Positions 10,241 to 19,914 of a stretch of 64,000 nt of DNA are shown here, in pieces. The notes beneath the pieces were generated by a model. The model made no database searches, was not told the origin of the DNA, and was given only the letters and a program-made list of their open reading frames with translations. Position numbers and translations under genes: made by a program. Every line of letters starts with the position of its first letter. The first letter of the stretch is position 1. Source of the stretch: Cyanobacteriota bacterium (lineage in GTDB: Bacteria > Cyanobacteriota > Cyanobacteriia > PCC-6307 > Cyanobiaceae); the NCBI GenBank assembly GCA_026389335.1, contig JAPLIB010000093.1:1-64000 (forward strand), in the 5' to 3' direction.

Positions 10241-11018
10241 TCCACTGGCGCAAGGCCTGCACCGCCAGACCCCGACCATCGAGCAACGGTGGCGAGAAGG
10301 GCGGTTGGCGACTGGTGAGGCCCAGCAGGTCTGCGGTGACACGCACCTGGCCATCGCAGGCCTCACCGGCGCCGATGCCGATCACGGGGATGCGCCGATC
10401 GCGGCTCAGCTCGGTGGCCAGCTCCGCCGGAATGTGTTCGAGCACCAGGGCGAAGCAGCCGACGGCCTCAAGGCGTTCCGCCTGGCGGCGCAGGCGATCC
10501 TGGGCGATCGGATCCCTGGCCTGACGGCGATACCCCAACTGATGCACCGACTGGGGGGTGAGACCGAGATGGCCCAGCACCGGAATGCCACTGCGCACCA
10601 TGCGATCAATCACCACCAGCGTTTCCGGCTCAGCGCCTTCCAGCTTGACGCCCGCCGCCGGGGCCTCCTTGAGGACGCGACCAGCGGCGACCAGGGCTTC
10701 ATCAGCACCGCATTGATAACTCAGAAACGGCAGATCGCAGATCAGCAGGGGCACGGGTCGATCATTACCGCAGCGCCACTGCTCCTCGCGCCAGGCATCA
10801 AGACCGCGACCGGCGGCGCGGCAGTGATGCAACATCTCGTCGAGGGTGACGGGCAGGGTGGTGCCGTAGCCGAGCACCGTCATCGCCAGGGAATCCCCCA
10901 CCAGGACCATGTCGGCGCCGGCTTCAGCCACCACGATCGCCGAGAGGGCATCCCAGGCGGTCAGCATCGCAATCGGCAGGCCTTCCTGTTTGCGAACGAT
11001 CAGATCAGCGGGACGCAT
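10176..11018 (-). CDS. panB: 3-methyl-2-oxobutanoate hydroxymethyltransferase (280 aa)
   Basis: First step of pantothenate synthesis: transfer of hydroxymethyl from methylene-tetrahydrofolate to 2-oxoisovalerate, giving ketopantoate. The TIM-barrel motifs are intact: [28 protein letters not shown] with the metal-binding Asp, [31 protein letters not shown] and the late [15 protein letters not shown]. The ATG at 11018 ([11 protein letters not shown]) is chosen because the family begins here; an in-frame start lies 12 codons upstream. The C-terminus is extended by about 20 Ala/Pro-rich residues that overlap the hemW coding end on the other strand. Confidence 0.95.
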   Translation of the reverse strand: MRPADLIVRKQEGLPIAMLTAWDALSAIVVAEAGADMVLVGDSLAMTVLGYGTTLPVTLDEMLHHCRAAGRGLDAWREEQWRCGNDRPVPLLICDLPFLSYQCGADEALVAAGRVLKEAPAAGVKLEGAEPETLVVIDRMVRSGIPVLGHLGLTPQSVHQLGYRRQARDPIAQDRLRRQAERLEAVGCFALVLEHIPAELATELSRDRRIPVIGIGAGEACDGQVRVTADLLGLTSRQPPFSPPLLDGRGLAVQALRQWISAQRPSQPATRPAAPAAPHC

Positions 11019-11112
11019 CGACGCAGGCCGGCGTTGTGCTGCCAAGCCTGGCATCCGACAGTGCGGCCCTCATCCAGGCGACACCGCTGCGATTGCTACA
11101 CTTATTTCGACT

Positions 11113-11208
11113 CGGACCCATGCGGCCCGGACGCCCAAATCTGGTCAGGACCGGAAGGGAGCAGCCACACGGGATGCTCCAGGCAGGCGTGGACTCCGGG
11201 TCACCCAA
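11113..11208 (+). ncRNA. ffs: Signal recognition particle RNA (small bacterial type, ~96 nt)
   Basis: The conserved domain IV of SRP RNA is present: ctggtcaggaccgg, then the aagggagcagcc internal-loop strand and the closing side around ctccaggcagg. Outer arms pair ggaccc (from 11114) with gggtc (ending near 11202), and further pairing brings cggacgcc against ggcgtgg. Length and secondary structure match the 4.5S-type RNA that works with Ffh in co-translational membrane targeting. The exact ends are estimated from the pairing. Confidence 0.93.
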
Positions 11209-12145
11209 ATGACGCAGGCCTGGGCGAAGTTTCCTTTGGTTTTGCGGAATAGGTGTTGAGCAGGAGCTCAAAAAGCGCTCGCGTTCCTGCAAGACGCGAC
11301 TCGCCCCCGAAGGTCAGCGAGCCGAACAGCTTGAACGTTGGCGAGGAGCCGGCGGAAATACCCCGCAGCAGATTTCACCAGTGCTCAGCCGGTATTCTCG
11401 CGCAAGCAGTCGCTCAACACTGGACTGCCGGGGGCTAAGACGACGTCCACCATGGCCGAGACAGGTTTTCCAGCAGTCCCTTTGGAACGTATTGCCAGGA
11501 GCCCCATCCTGAGCAAAGAGTCCGCACCTGCTTCGGACCAGCACCCGGCGCGGTCTCAGGACGATCTCATCTGGACCGCAGCTCGGGCCGGTCTGGCGCT
11601 CAAGATCGATCGCTCTGCGATGGATCTGGTTGAGCCAGCAAGTCGAGATTCATTCACGGCTGTCTCAGCATGATTCCGAAGCGAGTCTTCTCGGCAGCGG
11701 AAATTTCGCCGATGTTCTTTTCGGAGATCGCCGGCCACCAGGCTCCCCAGCCAAGCCGCCGAAGGTGAGATGGGTCCATCTCCAGGCAGAGCTTCAGCGG
11801 GTGTTGCGGCCGCCCATCGATACCGCAACCGATTGAGTGCCGCCTGAAGGGGGTCGCAACCAGCCTGCAGATCAGGCCGCAGCGCCCTCCCTTGCACCCC
11901 CAAAGCTCGTAGCCAGTCATCACCGGAGAGCCGTCAGCAGCCCCGCAGCAGTCCGATCCAGAAGTGCCAGAACCAGCTGAAGCCACAGGCCCATGGCACG
12001 GCTCCCGTTCTGCGTCCTTCGTACATTGATTTGCGATCAGCAGCGAGTCTGGAGGCGTGCAGCAGAAAAGCTCAACACTCAGAGCCCCGAGGCTCCAACT
12101 TCAACCCTGGGGACCACTGTCCTGGTTCGCCACGGCCTTGTAGGC
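11209..12145. other. Gene-poor stretch of ~940 bp with possibly decayed frames
   Basis: No convincing gene is present. Overlapping frames on both strands (for example 11338-11673 plus and 11654-11986 minus) have middling protein-like composition but no recognised motif, ribosome-binding site or family. One 23-bp block (11449-11471) occurs again, inverted, at 24214-24236, also between genes. The stretch may be the remains of a mobile or accessory gene between the SRP RNA and ftsZ. Confidence 0.5.
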
Positions 12146-12187
12146 GCACTGCCTTCTAGAAGCACTGCCTTCTAGAAGCTCTGCCTT
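12146..12187. repeat. 16-bp tandem repeat with internal palindrome, ~2.6 copies
   Basis: The unit gcactgccttctagaa is present twice in exact tandem (12146-12161 and 12162-12177), followed by a degenerate third copy that runs to about 12187. Each full copy contains the palindrome ttctagaa. It sits just downstream of the ftsZ stop codon (which is at 12211 on the minus strand), so it may form hairpins in the 3' end of the ftsZ transcript. Confidence 0.85.
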
Positions 12188-12210
12188 GCACGACAACAGG
12201 GCTCTGGCCC

Positions 12211-13419
12211 TCAGTCGATATGGCCCTGACGGTTGCGTAGGAAGGGAGGAATCATGGCGCCGCGTTCCTCGGGCAAGGCGGTGAGGGCATCAACGAAGCT
12301 GCTGCGGCTGCTGCGCTCCGGGCGGTAGATGCCGCCGCTCTCGAAGCCCGTGGCAATCACCGTCACATGGATCTCACCCTCAAGGCTTTCGTCCACCACT
12401 GCGCCAACAATGATGTTGGCGTCTGGATCGACCATGTCGTAGATCACTTCCGAAGCGGTGGTCATGTCCTCAAGGGTCATGTCCTTGCCGCCACTGATAT
12501 TGATCACGCAGCCGCGTGCTCCATCAATACGGGCCGACTCCAGCAGGGGGCAGGTCATGGCAGCCTGGGCCGCTTCGCTGGCGCGGGAGCGGCCCGAACC
12601 CACCCCGATGCCCAGCAGGGCGGTGCCGGCATCCGCCATCACCGAGCGAACATCGGCGAAGTCGACGTTGACCAGGCCCGCCTTGGTGATGATGTCGCTG
12701 ATGCCCTTCACGCCCATACGCAGGACGTCGTCGGCCGCGCGGAACGCATCCTGCAGGGCGGCGCCGGCGATCGCATCGCGCAGACGATCGTTGGGGATCA
12801 CGATCAGGGTGTCGACATGCTCCGCCAGGCGGGCGATGCCCTCCTCAGCCTGACGCAAGCGCTTGCGGCCCTCGAAGCCAAATGGTTTGGTGACGATGCC
12901 CACGGTCAGGGCGCCACATTCCTTGGCCACCTCGGCCAGGATCGGAGCAGCGCCGGTGCCGGTGCCACCGCCCATGCCGGCGGCGATGAAAACCAGATCC
13001 GCCCCCTGAAGGGACTGCTGCAGATCGGCGCGGGATTCCTCGGCGGCCTTCTGGCCGATCACCGGATTGCCGCCGGCACCGAGGCCGCGGGTGAGCTTCT
13101 GACCCAGCTGGATGCGCTGTTGGGCCGCCGATTGAAGCAGGGCCTGGGCATCCGTGTTGAGCACCCGGTAGCCCACGCCCTGCAGATCGGAGGCAATCAT
13201 GCGATTGACGGCATTGCTGCCGCCCCCACCAACGCCGATGACCTCGATCCGCGCCGACTGGCTCGGCACGATCCCATTGGATTGGGGTGAGGTCTCGCTC
13301 ATGTCTTGATGCTCCTGAGGGGAAGCCGGCTGGTCCGACTGGTCAACGGATGAAGAGTTGTCCTGATCGCGGGTGATCGCGGGGTGCGAAGGAGGGAATC
13401 CGTTGATCGACGGCTGCAT
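12211..13419 (-). CDS. ftsZ: Cell division protein FtsZ (402 aa)
   Basis: Tubulin-like GTPase that polymerises into the division ring. After a variable N-terminal extension of about 57 residues come the GTPase motifs: [17 protein letters not shown], the tubulin signature [10 protein letters not shown] within [16 protein letters not shown], the T7 synergy loop [15 protein letters not shown] and the C-terminal FtsZ domain. The extreme C-terminus, IPPFLRNRQ, is the conserved peptide that binds partner proteins. The start at 13419 gives the long N-terminus common in picocyanobacteria; internal ATGs exist (for example at MSETSPQ). It lies downstream of ddl, an unknown gene and ftsQ, a reduced dcw cluster. 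Confidence 0.97.
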   Translation of the reverse strand: MQPSINGFPPSHPAITRDQDNSSSVDQSDQPASPQEHQDMSETSPQSNGIVPSQSARIEVIGVGGGGSNAVNRMIASDLQGVGYRVLNTDAQALLQSAAQQRIQLGQKLTRGLGAGGNPVIGQKAAEESRADLQQSLQGADLVFIAAGMGGGTGTGAAPILAEVAKECGALTVGIVTKPFGFEGRKRLRQAEEGIARLAEHVDTLIVIPNDRLRDAIAGAALQDAFRAADDVLRMGVKGISDIITKAGLVNVDFADVRSVMADAGTALLGIGVGSGRSRASEAAQAAMTCPLLESARIDGARGCVINISGGKDMTLEDMTTASEVIYDMVDPDANIIVGAVVDESLEGEIHVTVIATGFESGGIYRPERSSRSSFVDALTALPEERGAMIPPFLRNRQGHID

Positions 13420-13525
13420 TATGTGCGGGGCAGGGGCGGGAGCCTGTTGGTGTTGTACAGAATCCCTTCAAAAGCTTAGGAGCGCAATCCCCTGTGAGGA
13501 ATGGCTGGCTTGCCGGTGGGAGGAA

Positions 13526-14404
13526 TCACTGAGCACCCAGGGGCTTGCGAGCGTGGGCCGGGCCGCCGTCATTGCTGTCAAGCACCGGGCCGGGCAGGCT
13601 CAGTTCGGGCTGTTCCGGATCGCTGAGATCGATCAGCTGGAATTGTCGACCCTTCAACTGGTTGGGCAGCGTGTGAATGAGATGGGCCGCCACCTCCAAG
13701 CGCCGCCGCAGTTTGCCATCGGCCGGGCCGAGCCGCAGATCACCGAGTTCAGTGGTGGTGAGCCAGATGCTGCCGTCGGGCTCGAAGCGGATCTGCCGCA
13801 GGCCCGGGCCCAGGGCGGGTCGGTTGGCCAGCAGCAGCACCACCGCCGGACGATGGCGTTCATTCCAGCCGCTCACCAGCAGATCCTGGCTACGGGGATT
13901 GAGAACCACGGCGGCCTGATTGGCCGTGATCCAATTGCCCCGCTGATCGATGGATCCCAGCTCCAGGCCGGCAGCCGTACGGCGCTGGGCCCGGGCAACG
14001 GCTTCCCGGTCCATCAGGTCGATGCGCAGGCGGGGAGGCAGCATCAGCCGGGTCACACGCACCTGCTCCACCGGCAGAGCCTCGGCCAGCTCCGCCTTCA
14101 GTTGCCTGGGACTGAGCGCGAGCAGGGGCTGGGGGAACTGCAGATGGGCAGCGGCGATCACCTGGTCACGGCTGACGAGCCGGCTGCCCACCACCTGCAC
14201 CTGGGACGGATCACGCAGGCTCCAACCCTGGCGCAGCAATCCGTAGCCCAGGCCCGCAGAGATCAGACTGAACACCACCAGCCGCCAGAGATTGCGCCAG
14301 CGCTCCGCCCGCCGCTGCTGGCGCAGCTCCCTGCGGCGCTCTGAGCCGGGGGGCAAGGGGGAGCCAGCTGGCCGGGGGGCTTCCTGGGGTTCGCTCTCGC
14401 TCAT
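13526..14404 (-). CDS. ftsQ: Cell division protein FtsQ/DivIB (292 aa)
   Basis: Bitopic division protein with a POTRA domain. A charged cytoplasmic N-terminus (about 45 residues, RRRELRQQRRAERW) is followed by one membrane helix (VVFSLISAGLGYGLL). The POTRA-like segment VQVVGSRLVSRDQVIAAAHLQ comes next, with an FtsQ core ending in FQLIDLSDPEQPELSL. Its ATG overlaps the TGA of the preceding gene by 4 bp (ATGA), indicating translational coupling. It is one of the least conserved divisome proteins; position between ddl and ftsZ supports the assignment. Confidence 0.9.
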   Translation of the reverse strand: MSESEPQEAPRPAGSPLPPGSERRRELRQQRRAERWRNLWRLVVFSLISAGLGYGLLRQGWSLRDPSQVQVVGSRLVSRDQVIAAAHLQFPQPLLALSPRQLKAELAEALPVEQVRVTRLMLPPRLRIDLMDREAVARAQRRTAAGLELGSIDQRGNWITANQAAVVLNPRSQDLLVSGWNERHRPAVVLLLANRPALGPGLRQIRFEPDGSIWLTTTELGDLRLGPADGKLRRRLEVAAHLIHTLPNQLKGRQFQLIDLSDPEQPELSLPGPVLDSNDGGPAHARKPLGAQ

Positions 14405-14811
14405 AGCTCGCAGCGCGAGCGCGCCATCAACTCCTCGATCCAGCGCCGCGCCCGCTGGGCATCGGCGAAGGGCAGATCCTGCTGCTGGCCGTCGCCCACC
14501 AAGCGCAGGCGGCAGGCCCCGTGGCTTTCTTCGGTGAGCGGCGCTTCACCGGAACCGAGGGAGAGCAGCTCCACCAGCTCCAGCTGCTTGATCACAAACT
14601 CACCTTCAGGCTGGAAGCTACCCGCCTCAAAGCGACTCCAACGCAGGAGGCCGTCGCGCAGGCAGGCGGCACCACAACTGTCCAACTTGGCCAGCTCCGC
14701 CCCCTCGGCCCACTGGCGAAAGAGGGTCTGGCGGCGCCGCTCCAGCCAGCCCAGGGCGGCCAGCAGCACGAACACCAGCAACAAGGGCAACCAGAGCAGG
14801 CCGTGAATCAT
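14401..14811 (-). CDS. Conserved membrane-anchored protein of the ddl-ftsQ cluster (136 aa), function unknown
   Basis: The protein starts with one hydrophobic segment ([19 protein letters not shown]), followed by a soluble part with a [13 protein letters not shown] stretch and a C-terminal helix ([15 protein letters not shown]). The start at 14811 is fixed by ATGA overlap with the ddl stop codon, and its own stop overlaps the ftsQ start in the same way. It is therefore tightly coupled to cell-wall precursor and division genes. No family is recognised with confidence. The layout suggests a small inner-membrane accessory factor for division or peptidoglycan synthesis. Confidence 0.85.
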   Translation of the reverse strand: MIHGLLWLPLLLVFVLLAALGWLERRRQTLFRQWAEGAELAKLDSCGAACLRDGLLRWSRFEAGSFQPEGEFVIKQLELVELLSLGSGEAPLTEESHGACRLRLVGDGQQQDLPFADAQRARRWIEELMARSRCEL

Positions 14812-15905
14812 GCCGCCGCACCTCCGAAGTGATGGCGTTGCGCAAAGGATTCTCTCGCCCCCAGCACCAGTTCGTGCACCAGGTCTTCGAGTGGCAACCC
14901 CGTGGCCTGCCACAGCATCGGATACATGCTCTGGCTGGTGAAACCGGGCAGGGTGTTGATTTCGTTGAGCCAGAGATCACCGCTGCTCTCGTCGTAGAAA
15001 AAATCCACCCGCGACAGGCCGGCGGCGGCCACCGCGCGACAGGCCGCGATCGCCAGCACCTGGGCCCGCTGCGCCAGCGCCTGGGGCACGACCGCCGGAA
15101 TGACCGTATGGCTGCGCCCGTCGCTGTACTTGGTTTCGTAGTCGTACCAATCCGCCTCGAAGCAGATCTCGCCGAGCACCGAGGCCCGCAGCTGCCGGAC
15201 TCCGAGCACGGCACACTCCAGCTCCCGAGCGGTGACGCCCTGCTCCACCACCAGACGCGGATCCAGCGTGGCGGCCAGCTGCAGGCCCGCCAGTAGGCCG
15301 GGGCGGTCGATGGCCTTGCTGATTCCCACCGAAGATCCCATGTTGGCGGGCTTGACGAAGCAGGGGTAGCCCAGGTGAGCCTCCAGGCGCTCCAGCAAGG
15401 CGTCGGGATCGGCCTGGAGTTCGGCCGCATCAAGGCAGACGTAGGGGACCTGGGGCAGCTCGGCGGCCGCAAAGGCTGCCTTCATCGCCTGCTTGTCCAT
15501 GCCCACCGCTGAACCCAGCACGCCGGAACCGACAAAGGGCACCTGCATCAGCGTGAACAGCCCCTGGATCGTGCCGTCCTCCCCATTGGGGCCATGCAGC
15601 ACCGGGAACCACAGCTCCACCTCCAGGGCCCCGGCGGGAAACCCCCGAAAACCAGCGGCACCGTCAGGGTCTGGCAGGTCAGCGGCCAGGGCCGGCGTGC
15701 CCCGCTCCAGCACCCGCTGGGCCACGGCCGGCGGCCACCAGCGCCCCCGCTGGTCGATGTAGAAGCAGCTCACCCGATAGCGCTCGGCGTTGGCCCCCCG
15801 ACCCAGGGCCGCCAGCACGGTGGCGGCGGAGCGGATCGAGACCGCATGCTCGCCGGAGGCTCCCCCGAACACCAGGCCGAGGTGGGTGGGGAGCTGGGTC
15901 ATCAT
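14808..15905 (-). CDS. ddl: D-alanine--D-alanine ligase (365 aa)
   Basis: ATP-grasp ligase that makes D-Ala-D-Ala for peptidoglycan. Seen in order: [18 protein letters not shown] with the N-terminal His/Ser loop, [51 protein letters not shown] in the central ATP-binding domain, and the metal-binding end [19 protein letters not shown]. Full length. Together with murE, murA and the ftsQ/ftsZ genes, this window carries a good part of the cell-wall precursor pathway. Its TGA overlaps the ATG of the next gene. Confidence 0.97.
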   Translation of the reverse strand: MMTQLPTHLGLVFGGASGEHAVSIRSAATVLAALGRGANAERYRVSCFYIDQRGRWWPPAVAQRVLERGTPALAADLPDPDGAAGFRGFPAGALEVELWFPVLHGPNGEDGTIQGLFTLMQVPFVGSGVLGSAVGMDKQAMKAAFAAAELPQVPYVCLDAAELQADPDALLERLEAHLGYPCFVKPANMGSSVGISKAIDRPGLLAGLQLAATLDPRLVVEQGVTARELECAVLGVRQLRASVLGEICFEADWYDYETKYSDGRSHTVIPAVVPQALAQRAQVLAIAACRAVAAAGLSRVDFFYDESSGDLWLNEINTLPGFTSQSMYPMLWQATGLPLEDLVHELVLGARESFAQRHHFGGAAA

Positions 15906-15994
15906 CGGCCGATCGCGGCGCCAAACGTATCAGCCATCGGGCCGCTGACCAGGGTGCGGCTGTGGCCAATCAGTCTGAGGCGGCCGCGCTGGCC

Positions 15995-17398
15995 TCAGGC
16001 GAGACTGCCGCTGAGCGAAAAGGGACGCACCGCTTCGATCCGCACCGCCACCACCTCGCCTGGGGTGATGCCGCTGCCATCAGGCCGCTGGGCCGGGAAA
16101 AACGTGAGGCGGTTGCTACGGGTGCGGCCCATCAACTGCTGGTCGTTCTTGAGGTTCACCCCCTCCACCAGCACCGCCTCGACCCGACCGAGATAGCGGC
16201 CGCTGCGCTGGCGGGCGACCTGCTCCACCAGGGCATTGAGCTCCTGCAGGCGCGCCACCTTGACGGCCTCCTCCAACTGGTCCGGCCAGGTGGCCGCGGG
16301 GGTGTTCGGCCGTGGTGAGTAAGCGGCGGTGTTGACCAGATCGAAGCCGATCTCCTCGATCAGCGCGAGGGTGCGGCGGTACTGGGCATCGGTTTCACCC
16401 GGGAAGGCGACGATCACATCGGCACTGATCGAGGCATCGGGCATGCGCCGGCGGATGCGCTCGATGATGCGTCGGTAGCGCTCCACCGTGTAGCCCCGGG
16501 CCATGGCCCGCAGCACGTCGTCGTCGCCGCTCTGGAAGGGGATGTGGAAATGTTCACACACCTTGGGTAGATCGGCGCAGGCGTCGATCAGCCGATCGGT
16601 GAAGTAGCGGGGATGGCTGGTGGCAAAGCGGATCCGCTCCAGCCCCTTGACGTCGTGGACGTGCTGGAGAAGGTCGGTGAGGGTGTGGGCGCGGCGGCCC
16701 TCCGGCGTGATGCCTGGCAGATCGCGGCCATAGGCATCGATGTTCTGCCCCAGCAGAGTGATTTCCCGGATGCCCTGGGCCGCCAGGCCCTCCATCTCCA
16801 GGCGGATGGCCTCCGGCAACCGCGATTGCTCCCGGCCCCGCACCGCTGGCACCACGCAATAGGTGCAGCGCTCATTGCAGCCGTAGATCACGTTCACCCA
16901 GGCGCAGACCGTGCTGTCACGGCGGGCCGTGGTGATGTCTTCAAGGATGTGGTGTTCGCCCGTAGCCACCACCTGCTGGCCGCTCTCCACCTGGGTGAGC
17001 AGGGTTTCAAGCCGATTGGCGTGCTGGGGGCCCATCACCAGATCCAGCTCGGGCACTCGCCGCAGCAGCGCCTCCCCCTCCTGCTGGGCGACGCAGCCGG
17101 CCACCACCAGGGTGAGATGGGGGTTGTCGCGTTTGCGCTGGGCCTGGCGCCCCAGGTAGCTGTAGACCTTCTGCTCTGCGTTGTCGCGGATCGTGCAGGT
17201 GTTGTAGAGCACCAGATCGGCACTGTGTTCGTCGCTGCCGACGCTGTAGCCCATGGCCTCGAGGATTCCGGCCATGCGCTCGGAATCGGCCTTGTTCATC
17301 TGGCAGCCGAAGGTGGTGATCCAGTAGCTGCCGCGGCCGGGGGCAGGGCCGGCCGTGGGGATCGCCATGGAATGGAGGCTGGTCTCGGTGGCAGTCAT
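15995..17398 (-). CDS. miaB: tRNA-2-methylthio-N6-dimethylallyladenosine synthase MiaB (467 aa)
   Basis: Radical SAM methylthiotransferase that modifies A37 of tRNAs reading UNN codons. The N-terminal UPF0004 domain has [36 protein letters not shown] and [10 protein letters not shown] with three cluster cysteines. The radical SAM motif is [13 protein letters not shown], and a C-terminal TRAM domain covers about the last 65 residues. Three in-frame starts exist (17443, 17416 and 17398); 17398 (MTATET) gives the most typical length. It diverges from the D-glutamate pair. Confidence 0.95.
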   Translation of the reverse strand: MTATETSLHSMAIPTAGPAPGRGSYWITTFGCQMNKADSERMAGILEAMGYSVGSDEHSADLVLYNTCTIRDNAEQKVYSYLGRQAQRKRDNPHLTLVVAGCVAQQEGEALLRRVPELDLVMGPQHANRLETLLTQVESGQQVVATGEHHILEDITTARRDSTVCAWVNVIYGCNERCTYCVVPAVRGREQSRLPEAIRLEMEGLAAQGIREITLLGQNIDAYGRDLPGITPEGRRAHTLTDLLQHVHDVKGLERIRFATSHPRYFTDRLIDACADLPKVCEHFHIPFQSGDDDVLRAMARGYTVERYRRIIERIRRRMPDASISADVIVAFPGETDAQYRRTLALIEEIGFDLVNTAAYSPRPNTPAATWPDQLEEAVKVARLQELNALVEQVARQRSGRYLGRVEAVLVEGVNLKNDQQLMGRTRSNRLTFFPAQRPDGSGITPGEVVAVRIEAVRPFSLSGSLA

Positions 17399-17580
17399 GC
17401 CGACATTTTCAGCCATGGACCGCCAGCGCAGAACCTGTTCCACTCGCTGTCGCCGGCCCAGGGGAGGAGTCCGGAGCGACTGGATGGGCTTGGGACGGTG
17501 GCCCTGGCGCTGCGCTGACAGTTTGACTGCGCCCGGCCTGTGCCAGCGTGAGGCAAAAGCCGGCCAGCTCCACGTTCACC

Positions 17581-18696
17581 ATGCATTGCAGTCTGCGCCG
17601 CTTCCCCCTCACCAAGGCCGTCCCCCTGGCCATCAGTCGCGGCACCACGGCGGCGGTGGAACACCTACTGGTAAGTGTTGAGCATGGGGGCATCACCGGC
17701 CTGGGCGAAACCGGCGGATTCGAGACCGGCCATCGCCACTACGACAGCGAGGCCATCGCCCGCGAACTGGAAGCCCTGTTTCCCCGGCTGATCGGTCTGG
17801 CGCCCCAGCCGCTCCAGGCCCTGGAACCGCTGCTGGCCAATCTCTCACCACCAGCGCGCTGCGGGCTTGATCTGGCCCTGCACGACTGGTGGGGCAAGCG
17901 GCTGGGTTTGCCCGTGCATCAGCTCTGGGGACTCGATAGTGCACTGGCGGTCCCCACCAGCGTCACCCTGGGACTGGGTTCGGTGGAATCGGTGTTGCAG
18001 CGACTGGAGCGCTGGTGGGCCCAGCTGCCGGCCAGTCGCATCAAGCTCAAACTCGGCAGCCCGGAGGGTCTGGAGCACGACCGCAGCCTGGTGGAGGCCG
18101 TGGCGGCGGCCCTGGAGCGGCGGCGCCAGGAGCGGGGCGAGGCCCTGGAACTGCAGGTGGATGCCAATGGCGGCTGGGATACCGCCGCGGCCCGCTCGAT
18201 GCTGGGCTGGCTGGCCGAGCGTGGCGTGGTGCTGGTGGAGCAACCGCTGCCGCCCCTGGAGGATCCCGATGCCGACTGCGCCGCCTTCGCCGCCCTCGAG
18301 CTCGATTGCCCGATCCCGCTGGTGGCCGATGAGAGCTGCTGGAACCTGGCCGATGTGGTGCGTCTTGCCCCCTATGTGGATGGGGTCAACATCAAGCTGC
18401 TCAAGAGTGGCGGCCTGAGCGAAGCCTTGCTGATGGCTGAGGCGGCGCGGCGCCTGGGACTGGGGGTGATGGTGGGTTGCTACTCCGACAGCGCCCTGCT
18501 CAACGGCGCCGCCGCCCAGCTGCTGCCCCTGATCCAGTGGCCCGATCTCGACAGCCATCTGAACCTGCTCGATGACCCCTTCGAGGGACCGCGGCTGGAG
18601 GCCGATCGGCTGCTGGCCGGCCTGACCCCGGGCCTGGGGGTGACAGCCAAAGCAGCTGGGGAGGCGGCGGCAGGGCTGGAGCTGGGCCCGTGCTGA
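17581..18696 (+). CDS. dgcA: Enolase-superfamily racemase, DgcA/dipeptide-epimerase type (371 aa)
   Basis: Member of the muconate-lactonising subgroup of the enolase superfamily. The catalytic set of the Ala-Glu epimerase/N-acyl-amino-acid racemase group is intact: KxK (Lys155 and Lys157 in RIKLKLGS), Asp194 (VDANGGW), Glu220 (VLVEQPLP), Asp250 (VADES) and Lys272 (NIKLLKSGG). The next gene encodes DUF1611 and overlaps by 7 bp. Established knowledge: this gene pair is the DgcA/DgcN D-glutamate system, where DgcA racemises N-acetyl-D-glutamate to the L form. A true L-Ala-D/L-Glu epimerase is the alternative. The ATG at 17581 is preferred over an upstream GTG at 17548. Confidence 0.85.
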   Translation: MHCSLRRFPLTKAVPLAISRGTTAAVEHLLVSVEHGGITGLGETGGFETGHRHYDSEAIARELEALFPRLIGLAPQPLQALEPLLANLSPPARCGLDLALHDWWGKRLGLPVHQLWGLDSALAVPTSVTLGLGSVESVLQRLERWWAQLPASRIKLKLGSPEGLEHDRSLVEAVAAALERRRQERGEALELQVDANGGWDTAAARSMLGWLAERGVVLVEQPLPPLEDPDADCAAFAALELDCPIPLVADESCWNLADVVRLAPYVDGVNIKLLKSGGLSEALLMAEAARRLGLGVMVGCYSDSALLNGAAAQLLPLIQWPDLDSHLNLLDDPFEGPRLEADRLLAGLTPGLGVTAKAAGEAAAGLELGPC

Positions 18697-19802
18697 GCGC
18701 CGCAGCGCCTGTGGTACTGCTGCTGCACCATGGTCTCGACAATCTCGGTGGCAAGACCGGCCTGACCTTGCTGCGCTATCGATCGGGGCCGATCCTGGCC
18801 GTGATCGATCCCGACCATGCAGGGGGCTGCCTGCGGGAGATCACCGGCATCGATCGCGCCATCCCCGTGGTGGCCTCGATGGCCCAGGTCCTGCCGCTGC
18901 TGACTTCGGCGCCATCCAGCCGGGCCGACGGCAGCGATCCGTACACACCGGTGGCGGTGGTGGGCCTGGCCCCGGCCGGAGGGCGCCTGGATGAAGGGGT
19001 GCGGGCCGATCTGGAGATCGCCCTGCAGGCGGGCCTCTGCCTGGCCAGCGGCCTGCACACCCGGCTGGGGGACGATCCCCACTTGGCGGCCCTGGTGCAA
19101 CCAGGCCGCTGGATCTGGGACCTACGCCAGGAACCCGCCGATCTGCCGGTGGCCTCCGCCCTGGCCGCCAGCCTGCCGGGGCGACGCTGGTTGGCCGTGG
19201 GTTCCGACATGTCGGTGGGAAAGATGAGCGCCTGCCTGGAGCTGCAGGCGGCGGCCGCAAGCCGGGGCCTGGACGCCCGCTTCGTTGGTACGGGACAGGC
19301 CGGCATCCTGATCAGTGGCCGGGGGGTGGCCCTCGATGCGGTGCGAGTCGACTACGCCGCCGGCGCCGTGGAGCGGGCCGTGCTCGATGCCGCCGAGGCA
19401 GCCGGGCCGGACACCCTGGTCCTGGTGGAGGGGCAGGGCTCCTTCTGCCATCCAGGTTCCAGCGCCACCCTGCCGCTGCTAAGGGGCAGCCAGCCCACAG
19501 CCCTGCTGCTCGTGCATCGCGCCGGTCAGGCGACGATCCGCAATCACCCCCAGATTCCCCTGCCACCGCTGAACGAGCTGATCACGACCCTGGAGGCGAT
19601 AGCGGCCCTGGCCCGTCCCCAGGGCGCCGCAGCGCCGCCGCCACGGGTGCGGGCGATTGCGCTGAACACCGGCCATCTCGGGGCCGATGCCGCCGCCGAA
19701 GCAATCGCCGCCACGGCCGCTCTCACTGGCCTGACCTGCCACGACCCGGTGCGAGCCGGTGGCGGCGGCTTGCTGGAGGCCCTGCTAGCGCAGGCTGGTT
19801 AA
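18690..19802 (+). CDS. dgcN: DUF1611 P-loop protein, DgcN-like D-glutamate N-acetyltransferase (370 aa)
   Basis: DUF1611 family. The N-terminal Rossmann-like domain is followed by a P-loop, GSDMSVGKMS, at residues 171-180, and by FVGTGQAGILISGRGVALDAV and the strongly conserved LVLVEGQGSFCHPG. Characterised relatives (DgcN) acetylate D-glutamate to N-acetyl-D-glutamate, which the partner racemase DgcA then converts to the L form. The GTG start at 18690 overlaps the stop of dgcA (GTGCTGA), so translation is coupled and the pair is very probably one functional unit. The assignment to D-glutamate is by family and pairing; the substrate has not been shown in this organism. Confidence 0.83.
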   Translation: MLSAAAPVVLLLHHGLDNLGGKTGLTLLRYRSGPILAVIDPDHAGGCLREITGIDRAIPVVASMAQVLPLLTSAPSSRADGSDPYTPVAVVGLAPAGGRLDEGVRADLEIALQAGLCLASGLHTRLGDDPHLAALVQPGRWIWDLRQEPADLPVASALAASLPGRRWLAVGSDMSVGKMSACLELQAAAASRGLDARFVGTGQAGILISGRGVALDAVRVDYAAGAVERAVLDAAEAAGPDTLVLVEGQGSFCHPGSSATLPLLRGSQPTALLLVHRAGQATIRNHPQIPLPPLNELITTLEAIAALARPQGAAAPPPRVRAIALNTGHLGADAAAEAIAATAALTGLTCHDPVRAGGGGLLEALLAQAG

Positions 19803-19835
19803 AAAAACAGGCCCAGTGCCAGAGACACCGGACCT
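19801..19835 (-). terminator. Rho-independent terminator of tRNA-His
   Basis: Read on the minus strand directly after tRNA-His, a 10-bp stem (arms 19826-19835 and 19809-19818, two G-U wobbles) encloses a 7-nt loop and is followed by a run of seven T (complement of 19801-19807). The element starts at the dgcN stop region, so it may also limit readthrough between the convergent genes. Confidence 0.8.
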
Positions 19836-19840
19836 TAAAG

Positions 19841-19914
19841 GGCGAGCGAGGGGACTCGAACCCCCGAATAGTGGCGCCACAAGCCACTGCCTTAACCTCT
19901 TGGCGACGCCCGCC
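19841..19914 (-). tRNA. tRNA-His (anticodon GTG)
   Basis: Full cloverleaf on the minus strand. The acceptor stem GCGGGCG pairs with CGCTCGC and has the extra G(-1) opposite C73 that identifies histidine tRNA. The anticodon loop is TTGTGGC between the stems GTGGC and GCCAC, and the T-arm is GGGGGTTCGAGTCCCCT. CCA is not encoded. It lies between dgcN and the DUF4359 gene, on the opposite strand to both. Confidence 0.97.
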
